A stretch of 64,000 nt of DNA from Desulfuromusa sp. (GCA_016744675.1 JADGDX010000003.1:62001-126000); one strand, 5' to 3'; counted from the first letter of the stretch, positions 7,371 to 16,295 are shown. The notes: generated from the sequence alone by a model not told the origin. Program-made: numbers and translations.

Positions 7371-8042
7371 TTAATCCTCAAGCCTCAGAACATATCCGAC
7401 TCCCCGGACCGCATGAAACAATTTGCTCTCGGAAATTCTCTCTATTTTGTTGCGTAAATACCATACATGAACATTGACCCGGTTCGAAAAGTTATCTATG
7501 AAGCCCCACACATGCTTGTCGATCATGGAGCGCGATAAAGTTTGGTTCGGGTTGTACATGAAGAGTTCAAACAAGGAGTATTCTTTTTCGGAGAGGTTGA
7601 TTTCATTATCTTTGTGCCAAAGTTTACGACTGATAAGATCAAGGCGCAGATCGGCAAAAACAAGCTCTGTCGCCCGTTGCTGGGATGCACGTCGCACCAG
7701 TGCGTTCACTCTGGAAATCAGTTCTTTTATTTCAAGCGGCTTTGTCATGTAACCATCACACCCTGCATTTAGCCCTGCAGCAATATCTTCGATAGAATCT
7801 CTTGAACTTAAACAAAGAATCGGTGTGATCTGATTTTTTCTGCGTAATTCTTGAATGACGGCTATTCCGTTTTTTTGTGGAAAAGCAGTCTCCATGATGA
7901 TCAGGTCATAAGGGGAGCTTTCTGCTTTTGAGACGATTTCTTTCCCGTTTAAGGTGATGTCGGCCGTGATGTTATGTGCTTTCAGTGTCTTTTGAAGAAA
8001 AATAGTGTGATCTATTTCTTGATCCGCAATAAGAACATGCAT
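7371..8042 (-). CDS. orphan OmpR-family response regulator with Glu at the phosphoacceptor position
   Basis: A 223-residue receiver plus winged-helix protein. The receiver keeps an acidic pocket (Asp7, Glu9), Ser80 and Lys101 (TKPLE), but the residue that should be the phosphorylated Asp is Glu51 (IIMETAFPQKNG, codon GAG). An Asp-to-Glu change often mimics phosphorylation, so the protein may be constitutively active or regulated by another route. The C-terminal half (about 125-220) is an OmpR-type DNA-binding domain ending in AVRGVGYVLRLE. No histidine kinase is adjacent on its strand. Targets are unknown. Confidence 0.8.
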   Translation of the reverse strand: MHVLIADQEIDHTIFLQKTLKAHNITADITLNGKEIVSKAESSPYDLIIMETAFPQKNGIAVIQELRRKNQITPILCLSSRDSIEDIAAGLNAGCDGYMTKPLEIKELISRVNALVRRASQQRATELVFADLRLDLISRKLWHKDNEINLSEKEYSLFELFMYNPNQTLSRSMIDKHVWGFIDNFSNRVNVHVWYLRNKIERISESKLFHAVRGVGYVLRLED

Positions 8043-8268
8043 TTAACGCTTCCCTTTCACCAGGTGGGATATGGGAGTCACTGAGACTCTTTTGTTTGAC
8101 CCGATAAATATTGTGACAGCCGAATGATTAATTTCTACATATAATTAGCGTTATGCAATTATAAAACAATGAGAAAAGATCTAGTATGCAATGCGTATGA
8201 TTTCTACGTATTGGTAGTCAGCAGGGTGTGTTTTGCAGGAGATAAACGGTTTGGTTTTCCACAGAGAA

Positions 8269-9687
8269 CTAGAGGTAAGGTGAGAATAAGCGGCAGAAAG
8301 AATCACGCAAACGGGTTGGAAGAGAGCGCTTATCCATATCTTCAAGAGAGACTTTTCGTGCTTGTTTGCGGGAGTTATCAAAATGAGAAATCAGCTCTCC
8401 GACCGTGTTGGAATCAAATATCTCGACGTTAAACTCAAAGTTTAAGCGTAAACTGCGTGGGTCAATATTGGCCGATCCGACTAAGGCGTATTCATCATCA
8501 ATTAATAAAATCTTGCTATGGGTAAAGGGGGGTGGTTGAAAGTATATATTGATTTTGTGCTCGAGTAATTCGAACAAGAGTGCATTTGTCGCCCAGCCTA
8601 CATAAGGGAGATTGCTTTCTTTGGGCAGGAGAATATCAACTTGCACACCTCTAAGGGCAGCGGTATTGATGGCTGCAAGCTGTGCACGATTAGGAAGAAA
8701 GTAAGGGGTCATAATTCGGATGTGGGATTTGGCACAGGAGAGCGCGCCAATCAGAATCCAATTAAGTTTTTCATGTTGTTCGTTCGGACCGGCACTGATG
8801 CCGCGGCAACAGGCATTCCCGATAACAGGTGAGGTTGGCCATTCACACGGCTCGCGTTTTTCATCGGTTGCATAATGCCAATCTTCCATAAAGGCATCAC
8901 GGAGCTGTTCACAAATTGGTCCTTCGAGGCGGAAATGGACATCTATAATAGGAGAGAGAGTCCCCGGTGTCATCGACAAGTGTCGATCGCGGATATTCAT
9001 TCCACCGGTAAAGCTGCAATCATGGTCAATAATTAATAGCTTGCGATGGTTTCTTAAATTTAGGTAAAAGCCGCGTAATAACGTCAAAGGGAGAAAAGTT
9101 GTGGCTTTAACTTTGGTTCCACGAAATATTTGGCGAATTTTTTTAAGGGAATAAAGCTCTCCAAAAGCATCGATCAAGACCCTGACATCAACGCCCCGTT
9201 CTGCTGCTGCGACTAATTCTCGGGCAAATTGCTGGCCAGTTTGGTCTGGGATCAAGATGTAGCTGGAGAGGAAAATCGATTGTTTTGCTTTTCCGATTGC
9301 TTCAAGCATGGCCGGATAAGTTTGTTCACCATTGTAGAGAACGGTGATCTTATTGCCAAAGGTCAAAGGGCGCCTTGTGACAGCATCGGAGAGTTTGATC
9401 AATGCCTGACTGGTACTGCTGGTTGGGAAGTGTTTGATGTGCTTCTGCTCTGCGGGACGATCAACATGCAGCCAATGCATCCCCTGGCCTTGTTCCTGAA
9501 TCTCACGGGAACGCGTGCGGATACGATTAACCCCTAATATCCAGTAGACGAGTGCTCCGAGCCCTGGCAGTGCCAGACAGGTAATAATCCAGCCGACTGC
9601 CGCACGCGGGTCACGTTTAGTCAGTAGGGCGTGCCCGGCCGATAGCAGCGAAAAGATCCAGAGGATGGCAAGCAGAAATGTCAGCAT
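8269..9687 (-). CDS. cls: cardiolipin synthase (phospholipase D family)
   Basis: A 472-residue inner-membrane enzyme that joins two phosphatidylglycerols into cardiolipin and glycerol. Two N-terminal membrane helices (about 1-20 and 30-50, with the typical KRDPRAAVGWIITCLALP segment) precede two PLD domains with HKD motifs: HRKLLIIDHD (followed by GGMNI) and HSKILLIDDE (followed by GSANID). Length and order match bacterial ClsA. It is transcribed alone. Confidence 0.92.
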   Translation of the reverse strand: MLTFLLAILWIFSLLSAGHALLTKRDPRAAVGWIITCLALPGLGALVYWILGVNRIRTRSREIQEQGQGMHWLHVDRPAEQKHIKHFPTSSTSQALIKLSDAVTRRPLTFGNKITVLYNGEQTYPAMLEAIGKAKQSIFLSSYILIPDQTGQQFARELVAAAERGVDVRVLIDAFGELYSLKKIRQIFRGTKVKATTFLPLTLLRGFYLNLRNHRKLLIIDHDCSFTGGMNIRDRHLSMTPGTLSPIIDVHFRLEGPICEQLRDAFMEDWHYATDEKREPCEWPTSPVIGNACCRGISAGPNEQHEKLNWILIGALSCAKSHIRIMTPYFLPNRAQLAAINTAALRGVQVDILLPKESNLPYVGWATNALLFELLEHKINIYFQPPPFTHSKILLIDDEYALVGSANIDPRSLRLNFEFNVEIFDSNTVGELISHFDNSRKQARKVSLEDMDKRSLPTRLRDSFCRLFSPYL

Positions 9688-9784
9688 GTCTCTCCTGAAA
9701 GGTCAGTCTATCCATGAGCCAGTGTACTCAAGGGGATGTTGAGCTCAGTTTCTGGCTGTTAATATCTATCTTGATTGATTCCCC

Positions 9785-10117
9785 CTAGCGTAGAGATGTC
9801 CCACAGCGGGGGCATGTCAAAACTGTATTTGTGGACACTTTTTCTCCACAGGTTGGGCAGTTGAACCAGTGTCGACAATAGCGACATTGTTGCTCCGAAA
9901 GCCCCTGCTTTTTTTTACATTTGGGACAGCGACGATACATTTTTCGTCCGTTGATGTAATCTTCAAAAAAGAGACCACAGCGGTGACATTCGCTGGCTCC
10001 TGGTTTGATCGTAGCGCCACATCCAGGGATAGGGCATTTAAAGATTGTTTTACAGTGACTGCACCAGAATTCGCCTTTGAGGGGTTCTTCACATTTTTGA
10101 CATCGCTTGATGGCCAT
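9785..10117 (-). CDS. multi-zinc-ribbon small protein
   Basis: A 110-residue protein consisting almost entirely of CxxC knuckles: CQKC, CSHC, CPIPGC, CHRC, CPKC, CRYC, CPTC and CPRC. The eight pairs are enough for about four zinc ribbons. The rest is basic. Such double-zinc-ribbon proteins occur in many bacteria and are thought to bind nucleic acid or proteins, but the function is unknown. The start at 10117 has an AGAGAA ribosome site. It stands alone, near the zinc uptake locus but not clearly linked to it. Confidence 0.7.
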   Translation of the reverse strand: MAIKRCQKCEEPLKGEFWCSHCKTIFKCPIPGCGATIKPGASECHRCGLFFEDYINGRKMYRRCPKCKKKQGLSEQQCRYCRHWFNCPTCGEKVSTNTVLTCPRCGTSLR

Positions 10118-10304
10118 TTATTCTCTCCATATTTAAAACTTTTGTAGCGAAATTTTTTTAATCGAATCTACATCATAGTTGACAAAAACGGGATTGCCAA
10201 GCGGCTTATCTGTGTGCCGAGGTTAAGGACGTTCTGAGAAAGCAGAATTGTTGACGTTTTTAATTCATGGGAACTCTGTTAAGTCATTGTTTAAGAAAAG
10301 AGAG

Positions 10305-10676
10305 TTAATCCTCGTGGCTCTGTTTCAGCCAATGACAGAACTCTTCATCTGCTTGCTCCGCATCACCGAAATTCAATTCGAGTAAGCGCCGTAAATGTCC
10401 GAGGCTTTCTGCTTCTTCAGAGGTGAAAATGAAGCCATAAAAGTGACCCTGTTGATGGATAAGTTCACCGGTAAATCTCATCCCGATAGAGGAGTCTGGA
10501 AGGTAAATGTTGAGTGACGCCTCTGAATTCAGGGTCAGGGGGAGTTGTTCGTCAGATTTAAATAGTGCTCCTCGTAAGGCGAGGTCGATGAGGTCACAGC
10601 AAAAAGAGCTGTCGTTTATGGTGATATCTGCTTCGGTACGGAAATTAATCCGTCGATAGTGGCGTTGCTCTGTCAT
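10305..10676 (-). CDS. PilZ-domain protein (possible c-di-GMP receptor)
   Basis: A 123-residue protein covering one PilZ beta-barrel. The RxxxR motif is present at the N-terminus (R5HYRR9). The second motif, normally (D/N)xSxxG, reads DLALRG, with Ala replacing Ser, so binding of cyclic di-GMP is plausible but not certain. PilZ proteins tie second-messenger level to motility, exopolysaccharide or pilus function. The C-terminal 30 residues are acidic (FGDAEQADEEF). It is a single gene with no obvious partner. Confidence 0.75.
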   Translation of the reverse strand: MTEQRHYRRINFRTEADITINDSSFCCDLIDLALRGALFKSDEQLPLTLNSEASLNIYLPDSSIGMRFTGELIHQQGHFYGFIFTSEEAESLGHLRRLLELNFGDAEQADEEFCHWLKQSHED

Positions 10677-10897
10677 GGCAAAGCTCCTTCAGTATTCACT
10701 TTATGGTACAATGGGGCCAATTTCTGTCGTGTTTATCAGTGTAACAGAAAAAAGCAATTATTGTTTTTTGTAAGTCGACTTCTTTTCTTTTGTAGAAGTG
10801 TGTTTTCGAATTGTCACTTGCGGATGAGATGCTGACAGAGGTACATTGTCTTAATAATCTTAAATCTAAATTGTTCTCAACTGTATGGGGTTTTTTT

Positions 10898-12988
10898 ATG
10901 TTTTATCCTGCAAAATTTGTAAGGCGATTTGTTGTCATTCTTGTGCTTTTATTGTTGCCCGCAAGTGCCTGGTGTAAAGAGGTTGATCCGTTTGATACCA
11001 ACCGCGCTCGATTGCTTGGACATATGTTGCAACAGCAACTGAGTGGCAAACATTATAGCCAGAAGCCAACCGATGACGCGCTGTCCCATGCTGCTTTTGA
11101 TCTTTATCTGAAGCAGCTTGATTTTCAGAAGCAATTTTTATGGCAGGAAGACGTTACAAAATTAAAAGCGTACAGAAGTGATATTGATGATGCGATTCGC
11201 CGTGGTCGGTTGAATCTTCCCCTTGCAGGGCGGGATATCTTGAATTATCGGATCGCCCAAGTTCAGGAAATGGTTTCCGCACTCCTCGAAAAAAAGATTG
11301 ATCCAACTATAATTGAGAGCATGGAAACGGACTCCGAAAAGTTTGATTATGCTGCTGATGCCAATGAATTGCGAGAACGCTGGCGCAAAACCCTCAAAGC
11401 TCAAACGCTGGCTCGTTATATCGGTTTACGTGAAGACGATATCGGTGTTGACGATGATGGAGCATTGCTTCCCGTCGATCAGAAGGGGGATGAAGAATTA
11501 TTTCAGAAGGCCCGTGAGAAGGTTGTCAAAACAACACGTAACCGTTTAAAGCGGATGCTTGAAGAGACCCCACAAGATCACTATGATCGCTATCTTAATG
11601 TGATCTCTCGTGCATTTGATCCCCATACCAGCTATATGCCACCGACTTCAAAAGAGGACTTTGATATTCAGATGAGTGGCTCTCTGGAGGGTATTGGGGC
11701 GACCCTGCGTGAAGATGATGGCTATATCAAGGTTGTGCGGGTTATCCCCGGAAGTGCGGCATCACAACAGGGAGAACTCGGAGCAGACGATATTATCCTT
11801 AAGGTTGCCGAAGGAGCCGCAGATGCCGTGGATATTACCGATACACGAATCCGTGATGCCGTTGCGTTGATTCGTGGCAAAAAAGGGACTGAAGTTCGCT
11901 TGACAGTGAAGAAGCCGGATGGTCGGCAACAGATTATTCCGATTATCCGCGATGTTGTAGAGATTGCCGAAACCTTTGTTAAAGGAACAACGGTGACGGA
12001 TGAAAAGAGTGGGCAAACTTTTGGTTACATCAAAATCCCCTCATTTTATCGTGACTACAGTGGCAAGACGGAGCGTAATTGCACCGATGACTTGCGTGAA
12101 GAGTTGATTAAGCAACGTCATGAAAAAACGGCTGGGTTGATTCTTGACCTGAGGAATAACGGTGGTGGTTCTTTGTCTGATGCTGTCAGCGTGACAGGAC
12201 TTTTTATCGAGAGTGGCCCCGTAGTGCAGATTCGTAGTGGCTCTGGCAAGATAAGAGTGATGAGCGATGACGATCGGTCCGTTGAATATAGCGGTCCGAT
12301 GATTGTTCTGGTCAATCGTTTTAGTGCCTCAGCTTCTGAAATTGTGGCCGGCGCACTTCAGGATTATGGCCGGGCATTGATCGTTGGTGATGAACATACC
12401 CACGGAAAAGGGACAGTTCAGGCGTTGCTTGATCTTGATCGTTTTGTCAATTTACGGGGAATGGATAAGTATATGCCTCTGGGTGCTGTCAAGGTGACGA
12501 TCCAGAAGTTTTATCGGATTAGCGGTGAATCGACTCAAGAAGCTGGGGTTCATCCTGATGTTGTATTGCCATCACGCTTGGATGGTTTAGAAAGCGGTGA
12601 AAAGTATCTGGATAATGCTCTTCCTTGGGATCATATTGCATCAGCAAACTATAAGCATTGGGAAGGTTCAGCCACAGATCTTTCCACCTTAAAAGAATTA
12701 AGCGAAGCACGGATAACACAGAATGAAGAATTTCAGGACATTGTTTCTGATGCTGACAGTGCACAGAAAAGACGCGATGAGACGCAACAATCTTTGCTTC
12801 TAAAGGACATGTTGGCTGAGCGTGACGAGATGCGTGACGGCAAAGAAAAAATGACCCCACATGGGATGATGGCCGTTGATGATGAGGGTGACAAAAAGGA
12901 ACGTTCTCTGGATGAAAAAATCGCAGAAGACCCCTATGTTGAAGAAGGGGTGACTTTACTCTTAGATTTGATTGGTGCTTCCAGTTAA
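10898..12988 (+). CDS. prc: tail-specific C-terminal processing protease (S41, Prc/Tsp)
   Basis: A protein of about 696 residues from the ATG at 10898 (MFYPAKFVRR...PASAWC, a clear signal peptide); an open frame upstream to a TTG lacks a good ribosome site. In order it has an N-terminal helical region, a PDZ domain (about 220-300, SLEGIGATLREDDGYIKV), an S41 peptidase domain with the Ser in FSASASEI and the Lys in THGKGTVQ, and a C-terminal DUF3340-like region. The length matches E. coli Prc. It degrades or trims periplasmic proteins and peptidoglycan hydrolases from their C-termini. It is monocistronic and followed by a 14-bp hairpin. Confidence 0.9.
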   Translation: MFYPAKFVRRFVVILVLLLLPASAWCKEVDPFDTNRARLLGHMLQQQLSGKHYSQKPTDDALSHAAFDLYLKQLDFQKQFLWQEDVTKLKAYRSDIDDAIRRGRLNLPLAGRDILNYRIAQVQEMVSALLEKKIDPTIIESMETDSEKFDYAADANELRERWRKTLKAQTLARYIGLREDDIGVDDDGALLPVDQKGDEELFQKAREKVVKTTRNRLKRMLEETPQDHYDRYLNVISRAFDPHTSYMPPTSKEDFDIQMSGSLEGIGATLREDDGYIKVVRVIPGSAASQQGELGADDIILKVAEGAADAVDITDTRIRDAVALIRGKKGTEVRLTVKKPDGRQQIIPIIRDVVEIAETFVKGTTVTDEKSGQTFGYIKIPSFYRDYSGKTERNCTDDLREELIKQRHEKTAGLILDLRNNGGGSLSDAVSVTGLFIESGPVVQIRSGSGKIRVMSDDDRSVEYSGPMIVLVNRFSASASEIVAGALQDYGRALIVGDEHTHGKGTVQALLDLDRFVNLRGMDKYMPLGAVKVTIQKFYRISGESTQEAGVHPDVVLPSRLDGLESGEKYLDNALPWDHIASANYKHWEGSATDLSTLKELSEARITQNEEFQDIVSDADSAQKRRDETQQSLLLKDMLAERDEMRDGKEKMTPHGMMAVDDEGDKKERSLDEKIAEDPYVEEGVTLLLDLIGASS

Positions 12989-12993
12989 TTATT

Positions 12994-13025
12994 CACTGCC
13001 CCTCTCTCTTCAGAGAGGGGCAGTG
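12994..13025. terminator. 14-bp perfect hairpin between convergent genes
   Basis: CACTGCCCCTCTCT (12994-13007) pairs perfectly with 13012-13025 around a CTTC loop. It lies six bases after the protease stop and before the convergent znuA end. There is no T-run on either side, so it may be an RNA-stabilising 3' end or a rho-assisted terminator rather than a classical one. Confidence 0.6.
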
Positions 13026-13074
13026 ACAAGACGTTCGGTGACGGTAAAACCTTTCTCTTGCCACTTGCGGCAAT

Positions 13075-14118
13075 CTATTTCAATCCTTCATACAGATCAT
13101 CTGCCAAATTAGTCATTAATTGAAAGTATGTATCAGGTCCTGCTGTTAGGTTTGAGCCAATAGGATCAAGGCTTCCGGTTTTAGCCCCTGTCCCTTCTAT
13201 GACTGTTGCAACCAGACGAGATTCAAATTGAGGTTCGCTGAAAACACATTTCGCCCCTAAATGTTTTATTTTATGACGGATCTCTTTGACTTTTTTCGCC
13301 CCAGGTTTTCTGCTGGGATCAATGGTAATCGATCCCACTGCATTTAATCCATAAGCCTCTTCGAAATATTGATAAGCAGCATGGAAAACGATGTAAGGGG
13401 TATCTTTTACCGGTGCGAGTTTTTCTGTGAGTTTTTGGTGGAGTTGATCGAGCTTTTTGAGCATTTTTTCTGCGTTCGCTTGATATTGAGATTGATGCTC
13501 AGGATCCATTTCTGATAAGGCATCACGTGTCAGATTTACAACCTTTTGTGCCAGAACGGGATTGAGCCAAAGATGCAGGTCTGGGCTCTGATGTTCCGCC
13601 TCATGATGTTCCGCCTCATGATGTTCCGCCTCATGATGTTCCGCTTCGTGATGTTCCGCTTCGTGATGTTCCGCTTCGTGATGTTCCGCTTCGTGATGTT
13701 CCGCTTCGTGATGTTCCGCTTCGTGATGTCCGTGCGAGTGTGGTCCTTTACTCCAACTACCCCCCTGCCTTTTGGTTAACAGATGTCCCTTCAATTGTTC
13801 TGCAAGTTCAAGCTGTACGGCATTTTTGCCCAGAGTGGCCAAGGGCTTATCGAGAAAACTTTCCAGATCATGACCCACCCAAACGACCAATTGAGCTTTT
13901 GCTATAGCTTTTGCTTCAGAAGGTCGCATAACATACCCATGGGGAGAGCCTCCACCTTTAACTAATAATGTTGGCTCGCCAACGCCTTGCATGACACCGG
14001 CTACTAAAGAGTGCAGAGGCTTGATGCTGACAACGACAGAGGGGACGGAATTATTGGCGGCCCAAGTCGGTGAAATGAGACAACAGAGGGCCAGACAGGT
14101 AAAAAACATTTTCTTCAT
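13075..14118 (-). CDS. znuA: zinc ABC transporter substrate-binding protein with expanded His/Glu repeat
   Basis: A 347-residue periplasmic protein with a signal peptide ending at about WAA. The cluster A-I fold is recognisable from VSIKPLHSLVAGVMQG (first zinc His), the LHLWLNP segment (second His), VFHAAYQYF (third His) and the C-terminal acidic ligand region DPIGSN. Between the first two lobes is the flexible His-rich loop of ZnuA proteins, here grown into nine HHEAE units plus a GPHSHGH lead. It delivers zinc to the ZnuBC permease encoded divergently. The promoter region shared with zur carries a Zur-type palindrome, so it should be switched on by zinc starvation. Confidence 0.92.
   Translation of the reverse strand: MKKMFFTCLALCCLISPTWAANNSVPSVVVSIKPLHSLVAGVMQGVGEPTLLVKGGGSPHGYVMRPSEAKAIAKAQLVVWVGHDLESFLDKPLATLGKNAVQLELAEQLKGHLLTKRQGGSWSKGPHSHGHHEAEHHEAEHHEAEHHEAEHHEAEHHEAEHHEAEHHEAEHHEAEHQSPDLHLWLNPVLAQKVVNLTRDALSEMDPEHQSQYQANAEKMLKKLDQLHQKLTEKLAPVKDTPYIVFHAAYQYFEEAYGLNAVGSITIDPSRKPGAKKVKEIRHKIKHLGAKCVFSEPQFESRLVATVIEGTGAKTGSLDPIGSNLTAGPDTYFQLMTNLADDLYEGLK
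13591..13725 (-). repeat. nine-unit 15-bp tandem repeat inside znuA
   Basis: Nine head-to-tail 15-bp units, each coding for one HHEAE block. Three adjacent units carry one pair of synonymous variants (CCTCAT on the + strand) and six carry another (CTTCGT), so two unit types were each amplified as a run. Because the period is a multiple of three, gain or loss of units keeps the frame. This is a likely length-variable site. Confidence 0.9.
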
Positions 14119-14160
14119 GATGGTATTCTCCTGTAAATGAATTCGTTGATGTTTGTGTAA

Positions 14161-14175
14161 TGTTATAATATAACA
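14161..14175. promoter_or_regulatory. Zur-type operator
   Basis: TGTTATAATATAACA is a perfect 7-1-7 inverted repeat and matches the core of the gamma-proteobacterial Zur box (GTTATANNATAAC type). It lies midway between divergent znuA (start 14118) and zur (start 14227), so one dimeric repressor could control both directions. Confidence 0.75.
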
Positions 14176-14226
14176 ATTAGATAATCAAGTTACTTGAAGT
14201 CCAAAATTTTTCTTGGGAAAAATTGC

Positions 14227-14724
14227 ATGAATGCGCATAAAAACCTTCAGTTTATTTCTGATGATCATGACCACCAAAGCTGCATTGCTAGCGCGTTAGA
14301 AAATGCGGAAAAGGTTTGTCAACGACGGGGGCAGCGTTTTACAGCACTTCGCCGTCGGGTTTTTGAGTTGGTTTGGCAGCAGCATAAACCTATCGGAGCG
14401 TATGAGGTTCTGGAGAAATTGCAGCAGGATGGGCGAGCTGCTCCCCCGACTGTCTACCGGGCGCTTGATTTTCTTTTGGAACTTGGTTTGGTTCACCGGA
14501 TCGCCTCTTTGAATGCTTATGTCGGCTGTATCCATCCTGAATCCCCCCATGACGGGCAGTTTTTGATTTGTAAAAGTTGCCGTTCTTATGCCGAGCTTGA
14601 TGTCGCTTCAGTGAATATGGCGATTGAGAAAAGTGCTCGTGAATCAGGCTTTGAAGTTCATCAACACACAGTTGAGATTATGGGGCTCTGTCCACGCTGC
14701 CAGGCTGAAAAGGAAGAATCATGA
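14227..14724 (+). CDS. zur: Fur-family zinc uptake regulator
   Basis: A 165-residue Fur-family protein starting at the ATG at 14227 (MNAHKN); a TTG 33 bases upstream is a less likely start. Residues about 20-95 are the winged helix (RFTALRRRVFELVW, PPTVYRALDFL). The dimerisation half has a structural zinc site of paired cysteines (CKSC and CPRC) and His residues. Its place between znuA and znuC, and the Zur-type palindrome 52 bases upstream, make it a zinc-sensing repressor rather than an iron Fur. Its stop overlaps the znuC start by four bases. Confidence 0.9.
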   Translation: MNAHKNLQFISDDHDHQSCIASALENAEKVCQRRGQRFTALRRRVFELVWQQHKPIGAYEVLEKLQQDGRAAPPTVYRALDFLLELGLVHRIASLNAYVGCIHPESPHDGQFLICKSCRSYAELDVASVNMAIEKSARESGFEVHQHTVEIMGLCPRCQAEKEES

Positions 14725-15476
14725 CGTTTCCACTTCTTGAAGTATCTGACCTCGGATTGGTTGTTGGGCAGAAACGTTTGCTGGAAAATATCAATTTCAA
14801 AATTTCTCAGGGCGAAATACTGACGGTTATTGGACCCAATGGAGCGGGGAAAACGACTCTATTGCGTGTTTCTTTGGGGTTGATTCGCCCAACGTCAGGA
14901 GCAGTCAATCTGAAACAGAAGCTGACGATTGGCTATATGCCGCAGCGGTTGCATCTGGATCCGACTTTTCCTTTGACGGTCAAACGATTATTGGCCCTTG
15001 CTTGTAAGAACGATATGGCGAAGGTCCTCCCTTTGTTAGAAGAGGTGGGGGCGACACATGTTCTTAATTCGCAGATGCAAAATCTATCAGGCGGTGAAAT
15101 GCAGCGTGTTCTTCTTGCTCGAGCTTTGGTCCGCGAACCGGATCTTCTGGTTCTTGATGAGCCTGTTCAAGGAGTCGATGTTCATGGGCAGGTTGATCTC
15201 TATCAATTAATTTCCCGGATTCGCGATCAGCGAGGTTGTGCTGTCTTGATGGTCTCTCACGATTTGCATTTAGTTATGGCAGCAACGGATCGAGTCCTGT
15301 GTTTGAACCAGCATGTCTGCTGTAGCGGAACTCCTGAATCGGTGACGAATGATCCCGCTTTTCTGGAGCTCTTTGGTTCCGCAGCCGTTCAATCGATGGC
15401 GGTGTATGTGCACGATCAGAACCATCATCATGACCACTGTGAAAGTTGTCACCGGGGGGCTGCAAATGATAGATGA
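14721..15476 (+). CDS. znuC: zinc ABC transporter ATP-binding protein
   Basis: A 251-residue ABC ATPase with Walker A (GPNGAGKTT), signature (LSGGEMQR), Walker B (LLVLDEP) and a switch His (MVSHD). The C-terminal tail is rich in His (HDQNHHHDHCESCH), a common metal-handling extension in ZnuC. It powers zinc import with ZnuB and ZnuA. The start overlaps the zur stop (ATGA), and its end overlaps znuB by 11 bases, so zur-znuC-znuB is one operon. Confidence 0.92.
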   Translation: MTFPLLEVSDLGLVVGQKRLLENINFKISQGEILTVIGPNGAGKTTLLRVSLGLIRPTSGAVNLKQKLTIGYMPQRLHLDPTFPLTVKRLLALACKNDMAKVLPLLEEVGATHVLNSQMQNLSGGEMQRVLLARALVREPDLLVLDEPVQGVDVHGQVDLYQLISRIRDQRGCAVLMVSHDLHLVMAATDRVLCLNQHVCCSGTPESVTNDPAFLELFGSAAVQSMAVYVHDQNHHHDHCESCHRGAANDR

Positions 15477-16266
15477 TTTTTTATTTCGAGCTTTGGTCGG
15501 TGGCTTGGGGGTTGCTCTGGTCGCGGGCCCTTTTGGATCTTTTGTCGTGTGGCGTCGTTTGGCATATTTTGGCGATACCCTGTCTCATTCGGCTCTTCTT
15601 GGAGTGGCTTTGGGTTTTATTCTCCATATCAATTTAACTGTTGGGGTTATTGTGATCTGCCAACTGTTGGCCATATTGCTCTTTTTTAGTCAACGCCAGC
15701 AGCAATTGGGCAGCGATACGATGCTCGGCATCTTTGCCCATGGGGCTCTCTCTCTGGGTTTGGTCGCGTTAGCATTTATGGAAGATGTCAGAATCGATCT
15801 TGTCGCTTATCTCTTTGGCGATATCCTTGCGATCAGCAATGGTGATCTTGGTTGGATTTTTGCGGCTGGTGGGCTTGCTTTGGCTGGTTTGCTGTGGCTT
15901 TGGAAACCGTTATTGGCGATTACCATTCATGAAGATCTAGCACGGGTTGAGGGGATACCCGTTGATCGAATTAATTGGATGTTTCTGGGACTGATTGCCT
16001 TGATCGTTGCCGTCATGATGAAGGTTGTGGGGATGTTACTGGTAACGGCTCTGTTGATTATTCCCGCAGCAACGGCGCGGCGGTTTTCCGGAAGTCCCGA
16101 ATCAATGGCCTTGCTGGCCAGTGTGTTTGGCTGCTTGGCTGTTTGTCTTGGCCTTTATGGCTCATTTCAATGGGACACCCCAACCGGTCCGACAATTGTT
16201 GTTTCTGCCTGTCTGATATTTGTCATCGGATTAGTCTTGCCGCGTGGTTTGAGAGTCGCTAATTGA
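15466..16266 (+). CDS. znuB: zinc ABC transporter permease
   Basis: A 266-residue inner-membrane permease of the ABC-3 family with about seven or eight membrane helices. I choose the ATG at 15466 (MIDDFLFRALVGGL), which overlaps the end of znuC by 11 bases. The upstream extension of the frame is merely the znuC coding region in another frame. The family sequence RRLAYFGDTLSHSALLGVALG is near the N-terminus. It forms the channel for zinc delivered by ZnuA. Confidence 0.92.
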   Translation: MIDDFLFRALVGGLGVALVAGPFGSFVVWRRLAYFGDTLSHSALLGVALGFILHINLTVGVIVICQLLAILLFFSQRQQQLGSDTMLGIFAHGALSLGLVALAFMEDVRIDLVAYLFGDILAISNGDLGWIFAAGGLALAGLLWLWKPLLAITIHEDLARVEGIPVDRINWMFLGLIALIVAVMMKVVGMLLVTALLIIPAATARRFSGSPESMALLASVFGCLAVCLGLYGSFQWDTPTGPTIVVSACLIFVIGLVLPRGLRVAN

Positions 16267-16295
16267 TAATCTTTCGTCATAATTGGTTGCTTTGT

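Noticed and set aside
9817..10147. Two other open frames overlapping the zinc-ribbon gene
   Set aside because: They are frame shadows; only the 9785-10117 frame has the regular CxxC pairs.
10811..10897. Upstream TTG start for the tail-specific protease
   Set aside because: It would place 29 polar residues before an otherwise clean signal peptide; the ATG at 10898 is better.
13591..13725. CRISPR-like regular repeat
   Set aside because: Units are 15 bp, contiguous, without spacers, and lie in frame inside znuA.
13546..13779. A long opposite-strand open frame (MFRFVMFRFVM repeats) over the znuA repeat
   Set aside because: It is the antisense shadow of the 15-bp HHEAE repeat, which keeps all frames open; znuA has the signal peptide, fold and neighbours.
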